Assembly (NCBI GenBank): GCA_964030785.1
Contig: OZ034978.1
Coordinates: 6,348,001 to 6,412,000, forward strand
Length of the DNA: 64,000 nucleotides
Origin: Siderastrea siderea
Taxonomy: Eukaryota; Cnidaria; Anthozoa; Scleractinia; Rhizangiidae
Direction of reading: 5' to 3'
The position numbers were made by a program, and so were the translations under genes. Position 1 is the first letter of the stretch. Each line of letters begins with the position of its first letter. The notes beneath the pieces were generated by a model that made no database searches, had not been told where the DNA came from, and saw only the letters and a program-made list of their open reading frames with translations. Positions 34,735-46,752 of the stretch are shown piece after piece.

Positions 34735-34885
34735 GTAAGAATGTTGCGCCGCACAACAGTCCATGTACTCTTCACGTTTAAACCCACGGACTTCGAAATC
34801 CGGGGATAATGAGTTCTTCGAATCCCACCGAGTTCAAAAAAAAATTATTTATTCCGTGTGGTCTCATTTCCTTATTATTCTTCAG
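34735..34885 (+). repeat. Interspersed repeat R1, copy 1
   Basis: Nearly identical to 62505-62645. Landmarks are CACAACAGTCCATGTACTCT, AATCCGGGGATAATG, TTCTTCGA followed by TCCCACCGAGTT and an A-run. The GGTTCTTCGAATCCC segment resembles a distorted Pol III B box, so a SINE is possible. Confidence 0.65.
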
Positions 34886-35860
34886 TATAACTCTGGCCCT
34901 GAAGAAGGCTAATTTTGTAAATGGTTTAAGCCAGGAGTCATAGCATAGGTTGGTAAATTATGATCGTCCGGGTGAGTGTAGTCCTGAAGAGGACTGTTAG
35001 TGATGACATTGACTGACGTTTCGACAACCTCAGCGGAAGTCTACGTCTTCATCAGAGTCAAGTGAACTGTGAATCGTCAGTACTGAAACGTAGATGTTAT
35101 AAGTCTCTGGTCGTTGTCCTAATTGGTCGACCATTACGTGATGATATTGGTCGTTTGTCAGTTAGGCAGTGATGTTATTGATTGTGAAGACTGTAAAACG
35201 TGATTAGTGCGTTTCGATCCGCCTTTTGTTAGTCAAATGTCCGTTGGTTGTTAGTAGCGGAGCCCGCGCGCGTAGCGCGCCAGCAGAGCACCTATGAATG
35301 CCAAGTAAGTTTGATAACCAATTGATCCGAGAAATTTTGGTTGTGACGTCAGCGTACGTGCCTTGCCCGCTCGTACAGACTCTGGGGGAGGGGAAGGGAG
35401 TTCCAAGACAATCCGACGGGGGGTAGAGAATGCCATCTTTTCTTGGGGGAAAATCGCGCGGTACTTTTGGGCAACCGGCATTTTTCTTCGCGGGAAATCG
35501 CATCACCACCGTCGCTTTTGAAAAAAGAGGTTTTTTTTTTTAAGTTTAGCTTGCTTAGCAAAACGATTCAATTAGACAGAAGTGAAGTTTAGAACTTGAG
35601 AAAAAATATCAAATATCTATAAATCAAAAGAAAAAGTTACTTAATTTGCCTTCGAGGACTTCAACTTTGTTGTCGGTTCTGCTACGAACTCGGTCGGCGC
35701 AACGCTTGAGTTCACAATATTTCGCAGAGGTCCCGACCCCAGAGCTAGTGCCTTATATCTTTTTATGTCCACAACCATGTTTTTTGCGGCGATCCGAACA
35801 CCCGCCTGCAATCAATAAAGAGCCGTTTAAGTACAATAATGAACACTTTCTAAAGCGTAT

Positions 35861-35930
35861 GGCAGGTTGATCGAGTTGTTAGAGCGATCCCTTAACATTC
35901 GGGCGACTGGGGTTTGAATCCAACAGGAAG
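35861..35930 (+). repeat. tRNA-like segment (pseudo-tRNA or SINE head)
   Basis: It has an A-box-like GATCGAGTTGTTAGAGC and a B box GGTTTGAATCC with about 70 bp overall. The acceptor ends do not pair well and it lies inside a transposon, so I do not call a functional tRNA. Confidence 0.45.
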
Positions 35931-35980
35931 GAAAGTTTTTTTTATTCTTTTCTATTATTTCTTTCTTTCGTTCTTCTTTT

Positions 35981-36577
35981 TTTCAGAACCCCGGTGACTC
36001 GAACTCTGTAAGGAAGCGAAAAACAGTTCGAGTTAGCGGGGGTTCGAGTTATCGGGGTCGATTGAATATTCAATTTGTCCTAGTTATGATTGATAGTTTA
36101 CTGATTTTTCAGCACTTCAGTATACAGTACAGTGCAAATTAAACTTACCTCGTCAGAAACTGTAACATGATTATGCATTCTTATGATAATACAGTTCTGT
36201 GAATGTAACTCAGTTACACTCGTGAACTCGGGAATTGACTGTCAAATACGTGATCTCTTCGTTGCACTAATTAAAATCAAATTGCTGTAGTGTTAGTTTT
36301 CGCGTCTTTACCGATTGAACGACAAGAAGGGCTAATGGGATATTTCAATGGGCATCCGTGGTGAGTTGCAAGAACCAGAATTCTAGTTATCGGGGTAAAT
36401 TTTGATCGAGGGAAACGAAGTTTAGTTCGAGTTAGTGGGAAATTCGAGTCTTCCGATTTCGAGTTAACCGAGCAAAAATGACTGAAAAGTGGGGTAAAAT
36501 CCAAGGGAAGTGGGACTTAGTTCGAGTTAGCGGGGGAGTTCGAGTTGTCCGAGTTCGAGTTACCGGGGTTCTACTGT
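35981..36577. mobile_element. Pogo/Tigger-type MITE
   Basis: The left end is CAGAACCCCGGTGACTCGAA and the right end is TTACCGGGGTTCTACTG followed by TA. Internal repeats of GTTCGAGTTAGCGGG occur near both ends. These ends are typical of pogo-family elements inserting at TA. Confidence 0.8.
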
Positions 36578-37449
36578 ATTTTAAAAAATAAAAAAGTTCC
36601 AACAATTAAAAGAAAAAAAGTGGGGCTCCGCTTTTAGGCTTGGCTAAATCTATATATTAAAATTAGTCGATTTTTCTATTGTTTGTCTGTCTTGTCATTG
36701 TCGTCAATAAGTCGTTTGAAAGGTGCAGGTAGCTGTTGGAAACGGTTCCGTGGTGTTTATTCTAAGTTAGTAAACAAACTTTCCAGAGTGATTCATTGAT
36801 AGTAGTCCGTACTGTAGGTAACGCATTCAGCAGTCGCAGACGATTCTGTGGTTTGGTTTTAAATGGTGCTCAGCAATGTGATTGTTTATATCACCATTTT
36901 TAGTCGCCCGTTTGTGTTCAGTCAGTCGGATGTTCAAATTCCTGCCGGTATCACCAATATAAGTGGCCTAGCACTCGCAGCATTTGATCTTATAAACTGC
37001 TCTCTGTCTGTCGTTCGGTTTGGCTTTGTCTTTAACGTTTGTCAGTAGCTGTTGTAAAGTATTAATGGGTTTGTGAGCAACGCAGATGTTGTAGGGTTGT
37101 AGGATTCGTGCGATAGTTTCAGAAGTCGACCCTTTGATGTGAGGTATGGTTGCAGTAGTGGCAGGTGTCACGTTAATGTTCGTAGCATTCGGTTCGGAGT
37201 TTCTGTAAGTGTTGTGTCTAATAAATGCCGAACGTAATTTTTCTCGTTGAAAACGTTGTCTAAGTACTTGATTTCGTCCATTAAGCTGTCGGGTAAGTCA
37301 CAAACAAGTTGCGCGCGCCTTGTTAAAGTCCGTACAGTCGTAGCTAATTGTGAGAAATGGTCGAGTAGTCTATTGGTATGTGTCGGTTATCTTTAAATTG
37401 TCGTCCCCAGTTTGTTTGAAATTTAGTGGAATGATTGTAGTATTGTAGA

Positions 37450-38725
37450 GGCAAATCTTGGGTTATGGAACATTAACTAACCAAAAGACACTTTTGTTCT
37501 AAAAGAAGCATTTTCACTCATTTATTCCGCCCAATTCTCTGCTTGTGGGATATTTGGTATATAAACCCCTTTCGCTGGCTGGTACATCGGAGGGTCATTA
37601 TGCCCGAGACCGAAAGATTGTCCCAAAAAAGAATAGTTCGAGCGCAACTGTGAAATTTTGAGGACACTTATTCTTATCGAAGGGCATTATCCTCTGATAT
37701 ACCAGCAGGCCAGGAAGGGTTTTTTTTATTTATTCAATAATCCTCATGACCAAATTTTAAAACGCACTTTTGTCGTGCTGAAGAAGAAACATTAAGAATC
37801 ATGCGGTGATTGCTGGTGATCTCGCTGTCACTGGGATCTGCAAAACAATTTTCTTTTTCTTCCATGGAAAATCAAAAAGTTTGACCCGGAATTTGACTTG
37901 TTTGTTGGTTCATTTTGTCGCGGGCGAAACAAAATTCGGATGAGGGATATGAAATCAGACGATGCCCGCCGTCCGAATTTGTACCACGTGATGAGTTTTT
38001 ACCAATGAGCGGGCTCAAAAACCAATCGGGGGTTATGGAAGCTGATTAACAGGGTCCGACATTGCGACCAGCTGGTCGCCAATGCGACTGAAAATTGAGT
38101 GTTGGCGACCAGAATTTCAAGGCTAGTCGCCAGGAGGCGACTAACTTTCAGCGCCTTGTTAATGTTTTGAACCGCCGCTCGAGGAATTAATTTCGTTTTA
38201 ATGGAAAAATTCGCGTTTGATTTCCAGCAGAAACTTACCCCTTGTCTTTTCGAAGTTTTTAATCTCCATAGAAAATAATTTAGATCAAAAACGAAGGTAA
38301 GTTTCCTGTTAAATGACCTCCACAACAGTTGTAATCCACGCAATGTAATTGACATTTAGTGGCCGCCATTTTTTCAGCAGTTTCATCTGACAACCATACC
38401 GTGGGCGCATCGCATAAACACAGGCTTTCCTTTCGCCATTGAATATTCAACGAAACGCTCTACAAATTTTCGATAACGCTTTACAGTCAGAAGAAGTGGC
38501 GTCATGTTCAGTCTTCAAACTAAGAGGGCTATCTATTTTTTAACAAAATCTCCTTTTCAACTACAATGTAAGCTACATGATCGCCTTTTTTTTCATGGCA
38601 GTCTGACTCTTGCGATCGTTCACGAGTAAGATTAAGAACTTATGTTTTGAGCGAAGAAATGTCTTTAAAAGCTTCGTGTTTCGCTGTGAAGCAACTATTT
38701 TACGGACGCTTTTTGGCGACCAGAA

Positions 38726-38757
<32 letters not shown>

Positions 38758-39055
38758 GTCGCCACTTGGCGCTCGCATAAAAAAGTTAATTTCGGACCCT
38801 GTGATAACCTGTAAGTCGGGAACCAATCAGAGAGCGTACTTGCTCGAATCCAAAGACTGGCTATATCATAAAGGAATGTGACCTTCAAAATGGAAAAGGT
38901 ATAATGTAAACAAGTGTGATTTAACTTGACATATTTTATTCTGATCAAAACGTATGTTTGGTTTTAGATTTTTCTGGGTATGGTTAACCCTGAACAGTAA
39001 ATATATGTACTAATTATTTTAATTTAATAAATAAGCAATTACTTACAACTTTGAC
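37450..39055. repeat. Block A, copy 2 (start of unit 2)
   Basis: Matches 3984-5145 and 62800-63630. It stops at TTTGACAG (39056), where phospholipase exon 5 sequence begins mid-exon without the ATTC array. It is interrupted by a hAT-like MITE at 38050-38801. Confidence 0.75.
38050..38801. mobile_element. hAT-like non-autonomous element
   Basis: Ends are CAGGGTCCGACATT and TTCGGACCCTG. Copies 1 and 3 of block A lack it (63370-63390: GAAGCTGATAGCCTGCAAG). Inner repeats of GGCGACCAGAATTTTC and GTCGCCA occur near both ends. The CAGGG terminus resembles hAT elements. The target duplication is unclear. The minus frame at 37999-38355 is not a gene. Confidence 0.7.
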
Positions 39056-40820
39056 AGCCCGTGGCATGCTTTTTGGTGACAACACTCACAGCAACAGAAG
39101 GTCAGTTCACCGACCTCGTCCTCTTTCAGAACCATCCCATGATGCAGTTCGTCAGGTCCGTCAAACGTATGCAAATCAACAGCAACAGTTCCCTCTGTCT
39201 CCTCACTGACGACATGTTGTGGACCCCTTGGTGCAATTAGTAGAATTTCTCCCTCGCCTTCCTCGCCAAATTCATCTTTTTGGTAGTGAACTTTAAACCT
39301 GTTCAAATGATCAAAGACTTAGCTTGAGATTCTAAAGTAATGTATATATACTATCGGAGTTTAAGTATGAAGTTCTGCCGGCTCGCTAAGAAAAGGTGAA
39401 GTATCTTATTTGGGTTACAGGGGTTGACATGGCAGGTGCGCTCCAGGGAAATAAAATTGCTCCTCAAGTGCTCACAGGTCTCAGCATTCCCAGTGGTAGA
39501 CCTTCGTTAGGGTAAACCAAACTTCCATTTTTTTTTTGTTCTTTTACTTTTGAGGCAGTCTTGGTGGTTTTCTGACATCTTGGATAGTTCAAGCAATACA
39601 AGACGGTCGGAGCGTTCAGAAACTATGACATAATTTCGATTTCACATTGTCATCACGGTCATATTACTCCTCTTTGGTAAGACGTCTTATTGTATTACAC
39701 GCCTTTCAAGTCTGCTCGTCACAGACAAACAGCCTTGAGTTTTATCCAGAGAAGTAGTACGCTCTCTCCGTGCCCAGATGGCCAAAAGAGCCTTCTTAGC
39801 ACGATACAACGTGCTACAAACTTGTTCTGCCTTGTTAGCGATTCTTCAAGGCAAAGGAACGTACGTTTTAAGTAAAGAGAATCTTCTTCTGAACTCTCAG
39901 GCGTTTTGTTTCCCCAAGTGGAAATGCAGTTGGGAAAAACGCAGGTAAGGGGACACTCAACTAACCTTCCACACGAACAGAACAAAATCTAACAGATGGA
40001 CTACCAGACAAAGTAAAAAGAAAAAGTCTATTTCAAAGTCATACTTGTAATAACGTGGATTTCCCTCCGCCCTTGGTTTAACAAACTTCTCCAGCAAGTC
40101 TGAAATGACGTCTTGCCCATCTTGACCAGAAGACTGACCCCATAAAGCCTCTCTTTGCTCTTATAACCACCGTCAACAACAACGATCTTTGGTAGTCTTC
40201 TCTTTAGGAGTGGTAGAATGGCCAGGTTTGCAACATGGCCACCATCGCTCAGTAGAGATATAGGTGGTGGTACTGGCCCGGTGTTGACCTTGGAAAACAT
40301 TTTCCTCATGAGGTATACGTAAGAAATGTGCACGATAAACCACCTACAAGTAAACAAGAATAACGTTTAGTAACGTACTAAGGCAGTTCCAAGTTCTTGA
40401 AGCTGTCACAGAATTTAGCCAATTTCATGAACTTTAACTTCACATTTTAAAGAAGGAAGAGTTTATAAAGCTCAAAAATAACGAGGCAGCGATTTCCAAG
40501 GATTAGCTAGGTTTTATTACTGATGAGGTTTTCCTTTGGATAATGGTCAAAATAGTTTTCTAACTCAGTACCCAGTTTTTCAATGACGAATGAGCTAATT
40601 CAGAACAAGGGTAACTTTTAATTCATTTTATTTGTTGACTCCCCGAACTGGTTTGCGATTGATAACCGTATTCACGTCATACATTTTTAAACTGAGTTGA
40701 TCCGGTAAATCGGCCACCGCAGAGAAATTGAAAACTTACGTTTCGAGCGTTAGCCCCTCGTCAGCTCTGACTAGGCAGACGAAGGGCTAACGCTAGTAGT
40801 ATAGTAGGAATGCAATAGCC

Positions 40821-40973
40821 CTTTTCACAGTTACCTTTTCTCATTTGCATTACAATGTTTTTGAACGTGGCTGTGAGGCAATTTCGGGCAATTTTGCAGT
40901 TTCTGCCCGAAATTGCCTCACATCCATGTTGAAATACATTGTAACGCAAATGAGAAAACTTAACTGTGAAAAG
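40821..40973. mobile_element. Palindromic MITE, copy 1
   Basis: The ends are CTTTTCACAGTTA and TAACTGTGAAAAG; the inner arms carry GTGAGGCAATTTCGGGCA and its complement. Almost the whole 153 bp folds into one hairpin. A second copy is at 56140-56258. The unit right of it matches FB2's right arm without interruption. Confidence 0.85.
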
Positions 40974-41514
40974 GCCTATTATCCTCTTTTTTTGCGGAGG
41001 AATCGCATTGGCATGCGCGGAAACACATCATCACCGATGACGTCACAGGCTATTGTCTTGATCTTATAGATAAAATGCTGAGGACTGAGGAACTAATAAG
41101 CGTCTTTCTTACACAATAAAAACAATTGACTAGTCCAAACTTGCCCTATTATTTTCCCAAACCCCATTGCTGTGAAACACGATAAAGTACAACCAAAAAA
41201 ACTCACATCTCATTTGTGATTGAAAATGACTGAACCGTGACGTTCTTGTGCGAGCTTCCAATTCATGCCGCTTTCATTGTTACTGCAGACAACTATTGTT
41301 CTTCAAGCATAGAAAACCATTTTCGGTACACTGATTCATAAATTGTACACGTTAATGATGGCACCAACAAACCAACTACACACAAATTTTAAGTGAAAAT
41401 TTTATTTCAACAGACAAACATTTTTTCCTATTTTATTAATATCGAGGCGATCTTTGATTCAACAGTATCCTAGTTTTCTCATCACGGCCTATTTTTCCTC
41501 CTCCGAATTTTGTT

Positions 41515-41745
41515 TTCTCTCCTCTTCCTCCTCCTCCTCCTCCTCTACAATTTTATTTCACTCCTCTTCCCCCTCCTCCTCCTCCTCCACAACTTTATTT
41601 CCCTCCTCCTCCAAAATTCTATTTCACTCCTCTTCCTCCTCCTCCTCCTCCTCCACAACTTTATTTCCCTCCTCCTCCTCCACAACTTTATTTCCATCCT
41701 CCTCCTCCAAAATTTTGTTTTCCTCCCCCTACTCCTCCTCCACAG
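41515..41745 (+). repeat. CCT/TCC-rich polypyrimidine array
   Basis: Tandem CTCCTCCTCC blocks alternate with ACAATTTTATTT-like spacers in a roughly 40-50-bp higher-order pattern. It forms the loop of FB2. Overlapping low-complexity frames on both strands are not genes. Confidence 0.85.
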
Positions 41746-44700
41746 AAGGAAGAAGGAGGGAAAAGGAAATTTAATTTTGGAGGAGGAAATAGAGGCCGTG
41801 ATGAGAAAACTACGATACTGTTGAGGCAAAGATCGCCTCGAAATTAACAAGATAGGAAAAGTGTTTGTCTGTTGAAATACAATTTTCACTTAAAATTTGT
41901 GTGCAGTTCGTTTGTGAATCATTGAACTGTAAATGGTCTTCTATTCTTAAATAATAATACTTGTCTGCAGCGGCGTGAATTGGAAGCCCGCACAAGAACG
42001 TCAGTGATTTTGACTCACAAATGAGATGTGAGTTGTTTTGTTTGTACTTTAATGTATTCCACAGCAGTGGGATCTTTTGAAAATAATAGGGCAAGTTGGG
42101 GCTAGTCTATTGTTTCTATTGTTCCTATTGTTTAAGAAAGACGCTTACTAGCATTCCTCCTCAATTTAATGAGAATCCACAGCATTTTATTCATTAAGAT
42201 CAAGACAACAGCCTATGACGTCATCGGCGTTGATGTATTTCCCCGCACGCTAATGAGATTCCCCCGCAAGAAAGAGGATAAATTCATCCCTACTACACCA
42301 CTAACGCTCGAAACGTCAGCTGTCAACTCCTCTACGGTGGACAATTTACCTTGTCAACTCAGTTGATAAACCAAACGTTTTGTGTTTCACTTCCACAAGT
42401 CCAGCACCTCAGGTTTTTTTAGAAACTACCGCCCTAATAATATTCATATATTTGTCCTTTCATTTCGTTAAATTGTAGAATTTGAGAGCAGTGAACACGC
42501 TTTCAAAGACACGAACATAAACCTTATCGGCTTTTGAGCAAAAGAGTCCTGGTTTAAAATTGTTTCTCAGTGAACTACAAAAACCGTCCTCAAAGTTAAT
42601 TGGTTGGCCAAAAGTTTAACTCGTCCTCTTTACTCTGAATGACTGATTTAGTTTTGTTAGGCGGAATCATTTAAGAGGATGAGAGTTGTTGGACAGGACA
42701 AAGCCACGTTCTATTACAATCACTAAACAGCGTAAAAGAATACAATGAGAAACATGCAATTTATTGTCGCGTCAGTGCATTCTCAATCAACAATTCGCCA
42801 CGAATGTTGAATGCTACCGGGCCATCCATCACTTAACTAGCTCCTACCTAGCTAAATTCTCCCACCAAGTTGGCTCTTCCGCTCCTGTATCTGTAAGGGC
42901 GATGAAGGCCAATGCGAGGTAAATAAGAAAGAAGAACACCAATGCAACTTGAACTGCTAAATCGAAATCTGCGACTTCGGATAGGTCGTGAAAATAATAT
43001 AATGTTTGCACAGCGATTTAAGGAAATCCACGAAGGATGTGCATTAGATGTGCTATGACCTGTTGAGCCAAAAGGAACAAAGATAATGAGATGAGGATAA
43101 GGATTGTAAAAGTCATTATGGTCATAATGTAGGAAAGGAGAAGGGAAAGGGACAAAAGTAGGATGAGAATAACGAACAGCAAAACGATGGGTAGAATGAA
43201 GACAAACAGGGGAAATAGGAGGGGGAGGAGGAGGAAGAGAAGAAGCTCCAAGGGTGAAGGAAAAAGATAAAGAAGGGAAAGACAATTAGAATTGGGAAAA
43301 GTAAAAGGAGAAGAGGAGGTGGAAGAGGAAGTGGAGGATGATGATGAAGATGGTGTTTGTGACGATGGTGGTCGTGGTGGTGTCAATCTTGATTGCATGG
43401 TTGATGGTTGTGAGCATCAACCGAAGGACATACCTTTAATGACAGGTCTTCGTTTTTCAGTGATTTGACATCACTTATCATGGTCCCTCGCATCTCGAGT
43501 CCAAGAATCGAGTGAAGGCGAGTTAGTCCTTCAAGAGAACGGTCATATTTTCCCATGTGAGACGAAAGCGCTTCTGCAGGTGTTGCTATGGCCTGGGATA
43601 GCATCACATCTTTAGGCTGCAGTCTGCCTTCAAAGTGGCTTTCGGTTGGGTCGCAGTCAAAACGCTCAATCCCTGTAGGTGACATGGTCAAAAGCTCATA
43701 TTTCTCCTCACTTTCGTGAGATATCTTCAAGAGTTGACCACCATGTTGGATATGTACTCCTTTCAGGTCTGCTAGGGACACAGGTCTTTTACCCGCTTCC
43801 ATTTCGTCCCCATTCGCACTTTCTTGCTTGTTCTGTAAAAGACATGACCACAGAGGGCAGATATCCTGTAACCCGATTACATCCAGTACATCCGACGCTG
43901 TCTTTGGGATAAAACGCTTTCTACATCTGCGAATAGACAATTCATTGTAATTGTTTGCTTCTAACAGGGCTACAACAAAATGTTTAATTTATTCAATACT
44001 TTTTCCATACTTGTCATAACTGACAAGAAAAAGGGCAAAAATGGACTGCAATCTGCACCAGAAAAGATTTCAACACTAAGAATGACTCGAAGTTGACATA
44101 GATTTTAGCGACTAAGCAACATGGGCAATATTCCATACTTTTCCACATTATTAAAACTTTATTTTCTATATTTTTCCAAGTCTTGAAAAGCGTTTTCCAG
44201 AAAACTGTTTTAGCAGGCTTCCATACTTTTTCAAGAATTCAATACTGTGCACGAAGCCTTGTCTAATACAACACTTGTAGTGCATCTGCATAAGTGGTCG
44301 CTTAATTTTGGATGAATCGCGGAGCAGAGGAAAGAGAATGACCGCACTGGGCAAGTAAAAAAGGTCGCTTCTCTCTCCATCTTGTGCCATATCACCAAAT
44401 GAGTGGTCCCTTTCTACTTGAATGAAATGATGAATTGGAAGCACTTCTTACCTGTTGTAAACATGCACAAGTCGCTCTTGTATCGTGGTCACCAAAGGCA
44501 CAATCCACAAGGCAAACCCAGGAAAAAGAAGCATCTAATAGAAGAGTGAATTAGAGTACTCAATAATACCAAGCAGCGTGCCTTGGTACACCTTCCAGTA
44601 TATGACAAATGAATAAGAGTAGATTATAAGGACATACGATGTCTAGCTGGTTTCGAAACACAGGGAGAGCAATCCACACAACTAAGACAACTGGCAAAAA

Positions 44701-46429
44701 AAAGAAGCTGGGCCCACGAAGGGATCTTCAGGAAGAAGTCATAAATAGTAAACAGGATAAATGTAAACACCAGAAAGCTACCAAAGGTGAATTGACTCAG
44801 ACGTAGTAGAAAGTGAGAGGTGAGAAAAAGAATGAACAGAGCAGTGAACAGTATAATGGTGTAGATCTCTTCAGACCCTTTGATTGCGACGCATTCCTCG
44901 ATATTCTCTACTTTATATCGTTTATCCTCTGCACTCTCTTTCTCCTTAGCATGGTTGGTTAACTTCGTGCCTTTAGCACCAACAACATCACAATCTGTGT
45001 TGTATCGTAGTAGATTTCCAAAGAAGAGGTCAATGATGAAGGCCAGTGGGCAAGCGTATGAACCCCATTTGATGATTGGTTGGATGACGGTGCCAAGTAG
45101 AACAAGACAGGCTAAAATTACTGTGTCGAGGATTCTTTTAATTGGCTCCTGCCAATTACACACGTAGCCTGCTCTTTGAGTCATGTGATCAAAGAACCCC
45201 TTGTGCCAAGCTTTTCTTCCATCGCCCTCTCTTCCTTCCCTCCGTGACTTACTTTCTTCTCGGTATTTCCAGTCCAGGTAAGCTGTGCCTGTGTAACCAC
45301 CTCCTGACACGCAGCTCAAGTAGTCTACTTCCACGCCCTTCTCAAGCAATCTGCGCAGCACTTCGGAGCAGAATGGCACTGACCAGATGCCACCACCAGA
45401 AAACGCTAAGCCAGCGCTAGCCATTGTTACTAGAAAGGGAAGAAAAATACCTGAACATTAACAAAATAATCAGTAAAAGCATATAGATCGGTCTGGCAGG
45501 GTTTATTTACTTTAAAAAGAATGAAAGTCTAGTCCTGGAAATTCCTAGTAAGTGTGGTAGTTGTTTAACCACTCATATGGTCCCGTATTTTGCTGGATTC
45601 AGTCAAGACATAAGTGTAGTAGTTGGGCTGCTGGTCCTTCTGCTCCCTCCACTCCCCCCCCCCCCTTCTCTCTCCTCTATTTGAGCCAGGCATACGTAGG
45701 TTTATGATTTCCACTTACTGCCGAACATTACGGATCAGGTTTGAACCAGGGATTTTGCAAATTGCCATTTCAAGTTCGACAAAATTCCCTTGCCAGAAGC
45801 GTTTTACTCTCCCCCTCAGTTTCCCAGTGCAAACAGCTGAGTGAATCCCAGTTTTCAATTTAATATTTCAGGACCCTCTTAGACCAAAACCAGGGACCCC
45901 TAAGCAAAAGAAGATGACGTAAAAGGTAACGTTGTATCAACCTAATTTATTATAACTACAGCTAACCTTATATAACTACAACCTCTAACAACTTTCATTA
46001 GAAAACACGGACAAAATATGATTAAACTCAAAGTCAGCGATGATTGGTTCGAAAGGGAAAATAACGATTGAGGCTTTTCTTTTTTGGACGTACCCCAAAG
46101 AAGGTTATGACGTCAAATAAGTCCAGGCTTTCCGACACGCTTAAAGATTACACGATATGTTACGGCGATTGTAAAATGATATATTGCATGCATTGAATTT
46201 AGGTTCTGTTGGAAATGAAATTGTGACCACCTTACCTTTATTTCTTAGTATCCATGAGTCAACATCCGTGCAGAGTTAAATTAAATTTACCGGCATTTTT
46301 GATTGGTCGTTAATATTCCAGAACAAAAACAAACGGAATACATCATTTTTGGATTGATTCCTTATATCTGACAATTCTTTCCCACACACGGAAACTAGGT
46401 TGATTGGCCCTAAATTGTGTACATTAGCG

Positions 46430-46752
46430 GATGCTTTCCATTATACCAGACCGACTGGTCAGAGACCAGTGAAACTAACCCAGGAAAAATGGAACGACAT
46501 TGTTCGGTACATACAAAATTTCCATTTACTTAGGCACAAAAGTTCCATTTTCGTTCCGACCGAAATTTCGACTACTTCTCGGTGAAGTGGGAGTGAAAAC
46601 GAGAATTTTTTAAAATGGAACGGCAAGGTTCGGTCGGACCGGACCGACCGGCAAAGAGGACCACCGCTGGAGGTGGACCACGTTTTCCGGAAAATTTCTT
46701 CCTGGACCGAAGCGTTCTATCTAGTTTCGACCTTGGCATAATAGAAAGCAGC
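46430..46752. mobile_element. MITE with GATGCTTTCCATTATACC-like ends
   Basis: The left end GATGCTTTCCATTATACCAG matches the complement of the right end, which reads TTGGCATAATAGAAAGCAGC, with a few differences. The interior has GGTCGGACCGGACCGACC. The matching place in unit 1 (near 16400) lacks it. Confidence 0.65.

Larger units (their letters stand above)
35256..36632. mobile_element. DNA element with AGCGGAGCCC terminal inverted repeats, nested in the Penelope remnant
   Basis: It starts AGCGGAGCCC at 35256 and ends GGGCTCCGCT at 36632. The interior has no transposase. It contains a tRNA-like segment and a complete pogo-type MITE. A GC-rich palindrome GCGCGCGTAGCGCGC is next to the left end. 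Confidence 0.6.
34948..37440 (-). mobile_element. Penelope-like retroelement remnant, antisense, split by a nested DNA element
   Basis: Reading the minus strand from about 37400, open pieces match the RT C-terminus and linker (RRAQLVCDLPDSLMDEIKYL, then HIKGSTSETIARILQPYNI), then VYKIKCCEC, a stop, and ATYIGDTGRNLNIRLTEHKR, the YIG part of a GIY-YIG nuclease. Later frameshifts and stops end the domain near 36650. The 3' non-coding end resumes at about 35250-34948 with the ACGTAGACTTCCGCTGAGG and GACGTTTCG segments. The element is dead. Nuclease and RT assignment is from family knowledge; the breaks are seen directly. Confidence 0.8.
40785..42312. mobile_element. Foldback element FB2 with CCT-rich loop
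   Basis: The arms 40785-41490 and 41745-42312 are reverse complements (for example AAGCGTCTTTCTTA at 41098 against TAAGAAAGACGCTTA at 42133, and TTTTCTCATCACGGCC at 41475 against GGCCGTGATGAGAAAA at 41794). The loop is a CCT/TCC-rich array. The left arm holds a nested MITE (40821-40973). Flanks on both sides read GCTAACGCTCGAAACGTCAGC in opposite orientations, a retroelement-like sequence. It lies in intron 3 of phospholipase copy 2. Confidence 0.8.
39056..45424 (-). pseudogene. Phospholipase copy 2, disabled and 3'-truncated
   Basis: Equivalent exons are about 45424-44456, 43926-43434, 43059-42848, 40343-39966 and 39298-39056. Defects seen directly: the anion-hole motif reads GGGIWS instead of GGGIRS; a 13-residue in-frame deletion after LLRL in exon 1; a one-base insertion in an A-run near 44695-44703 and a four-base insertion near 44643 that shift the frame; TAA in exon 3 (43018-43020) where unit 1 has TTA; a net 46-bp deletion in exon 4 at about 40124 that shifts the frame after DGG; and loss of the exon 5 end, replaced by block A. 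Ser40 and the DGG motif survive. A truncated transcript is possible; a working enzyme is not. Confidence 0.88.

Noticed and set aside
41454..41889. Three overlapping frames rich in Ser, Leu or Arg
   Set aside because: All arise from the CCT/TCC array in the loop of FB2; low complexity in each frame.
43018..43398. Minus-strand frame of 126 codons rich in Ser, Leu and Pro
   Set aside because: It starts in intron low-complexity DNA and only its end is exon 3 of the dead phospholipase copy.
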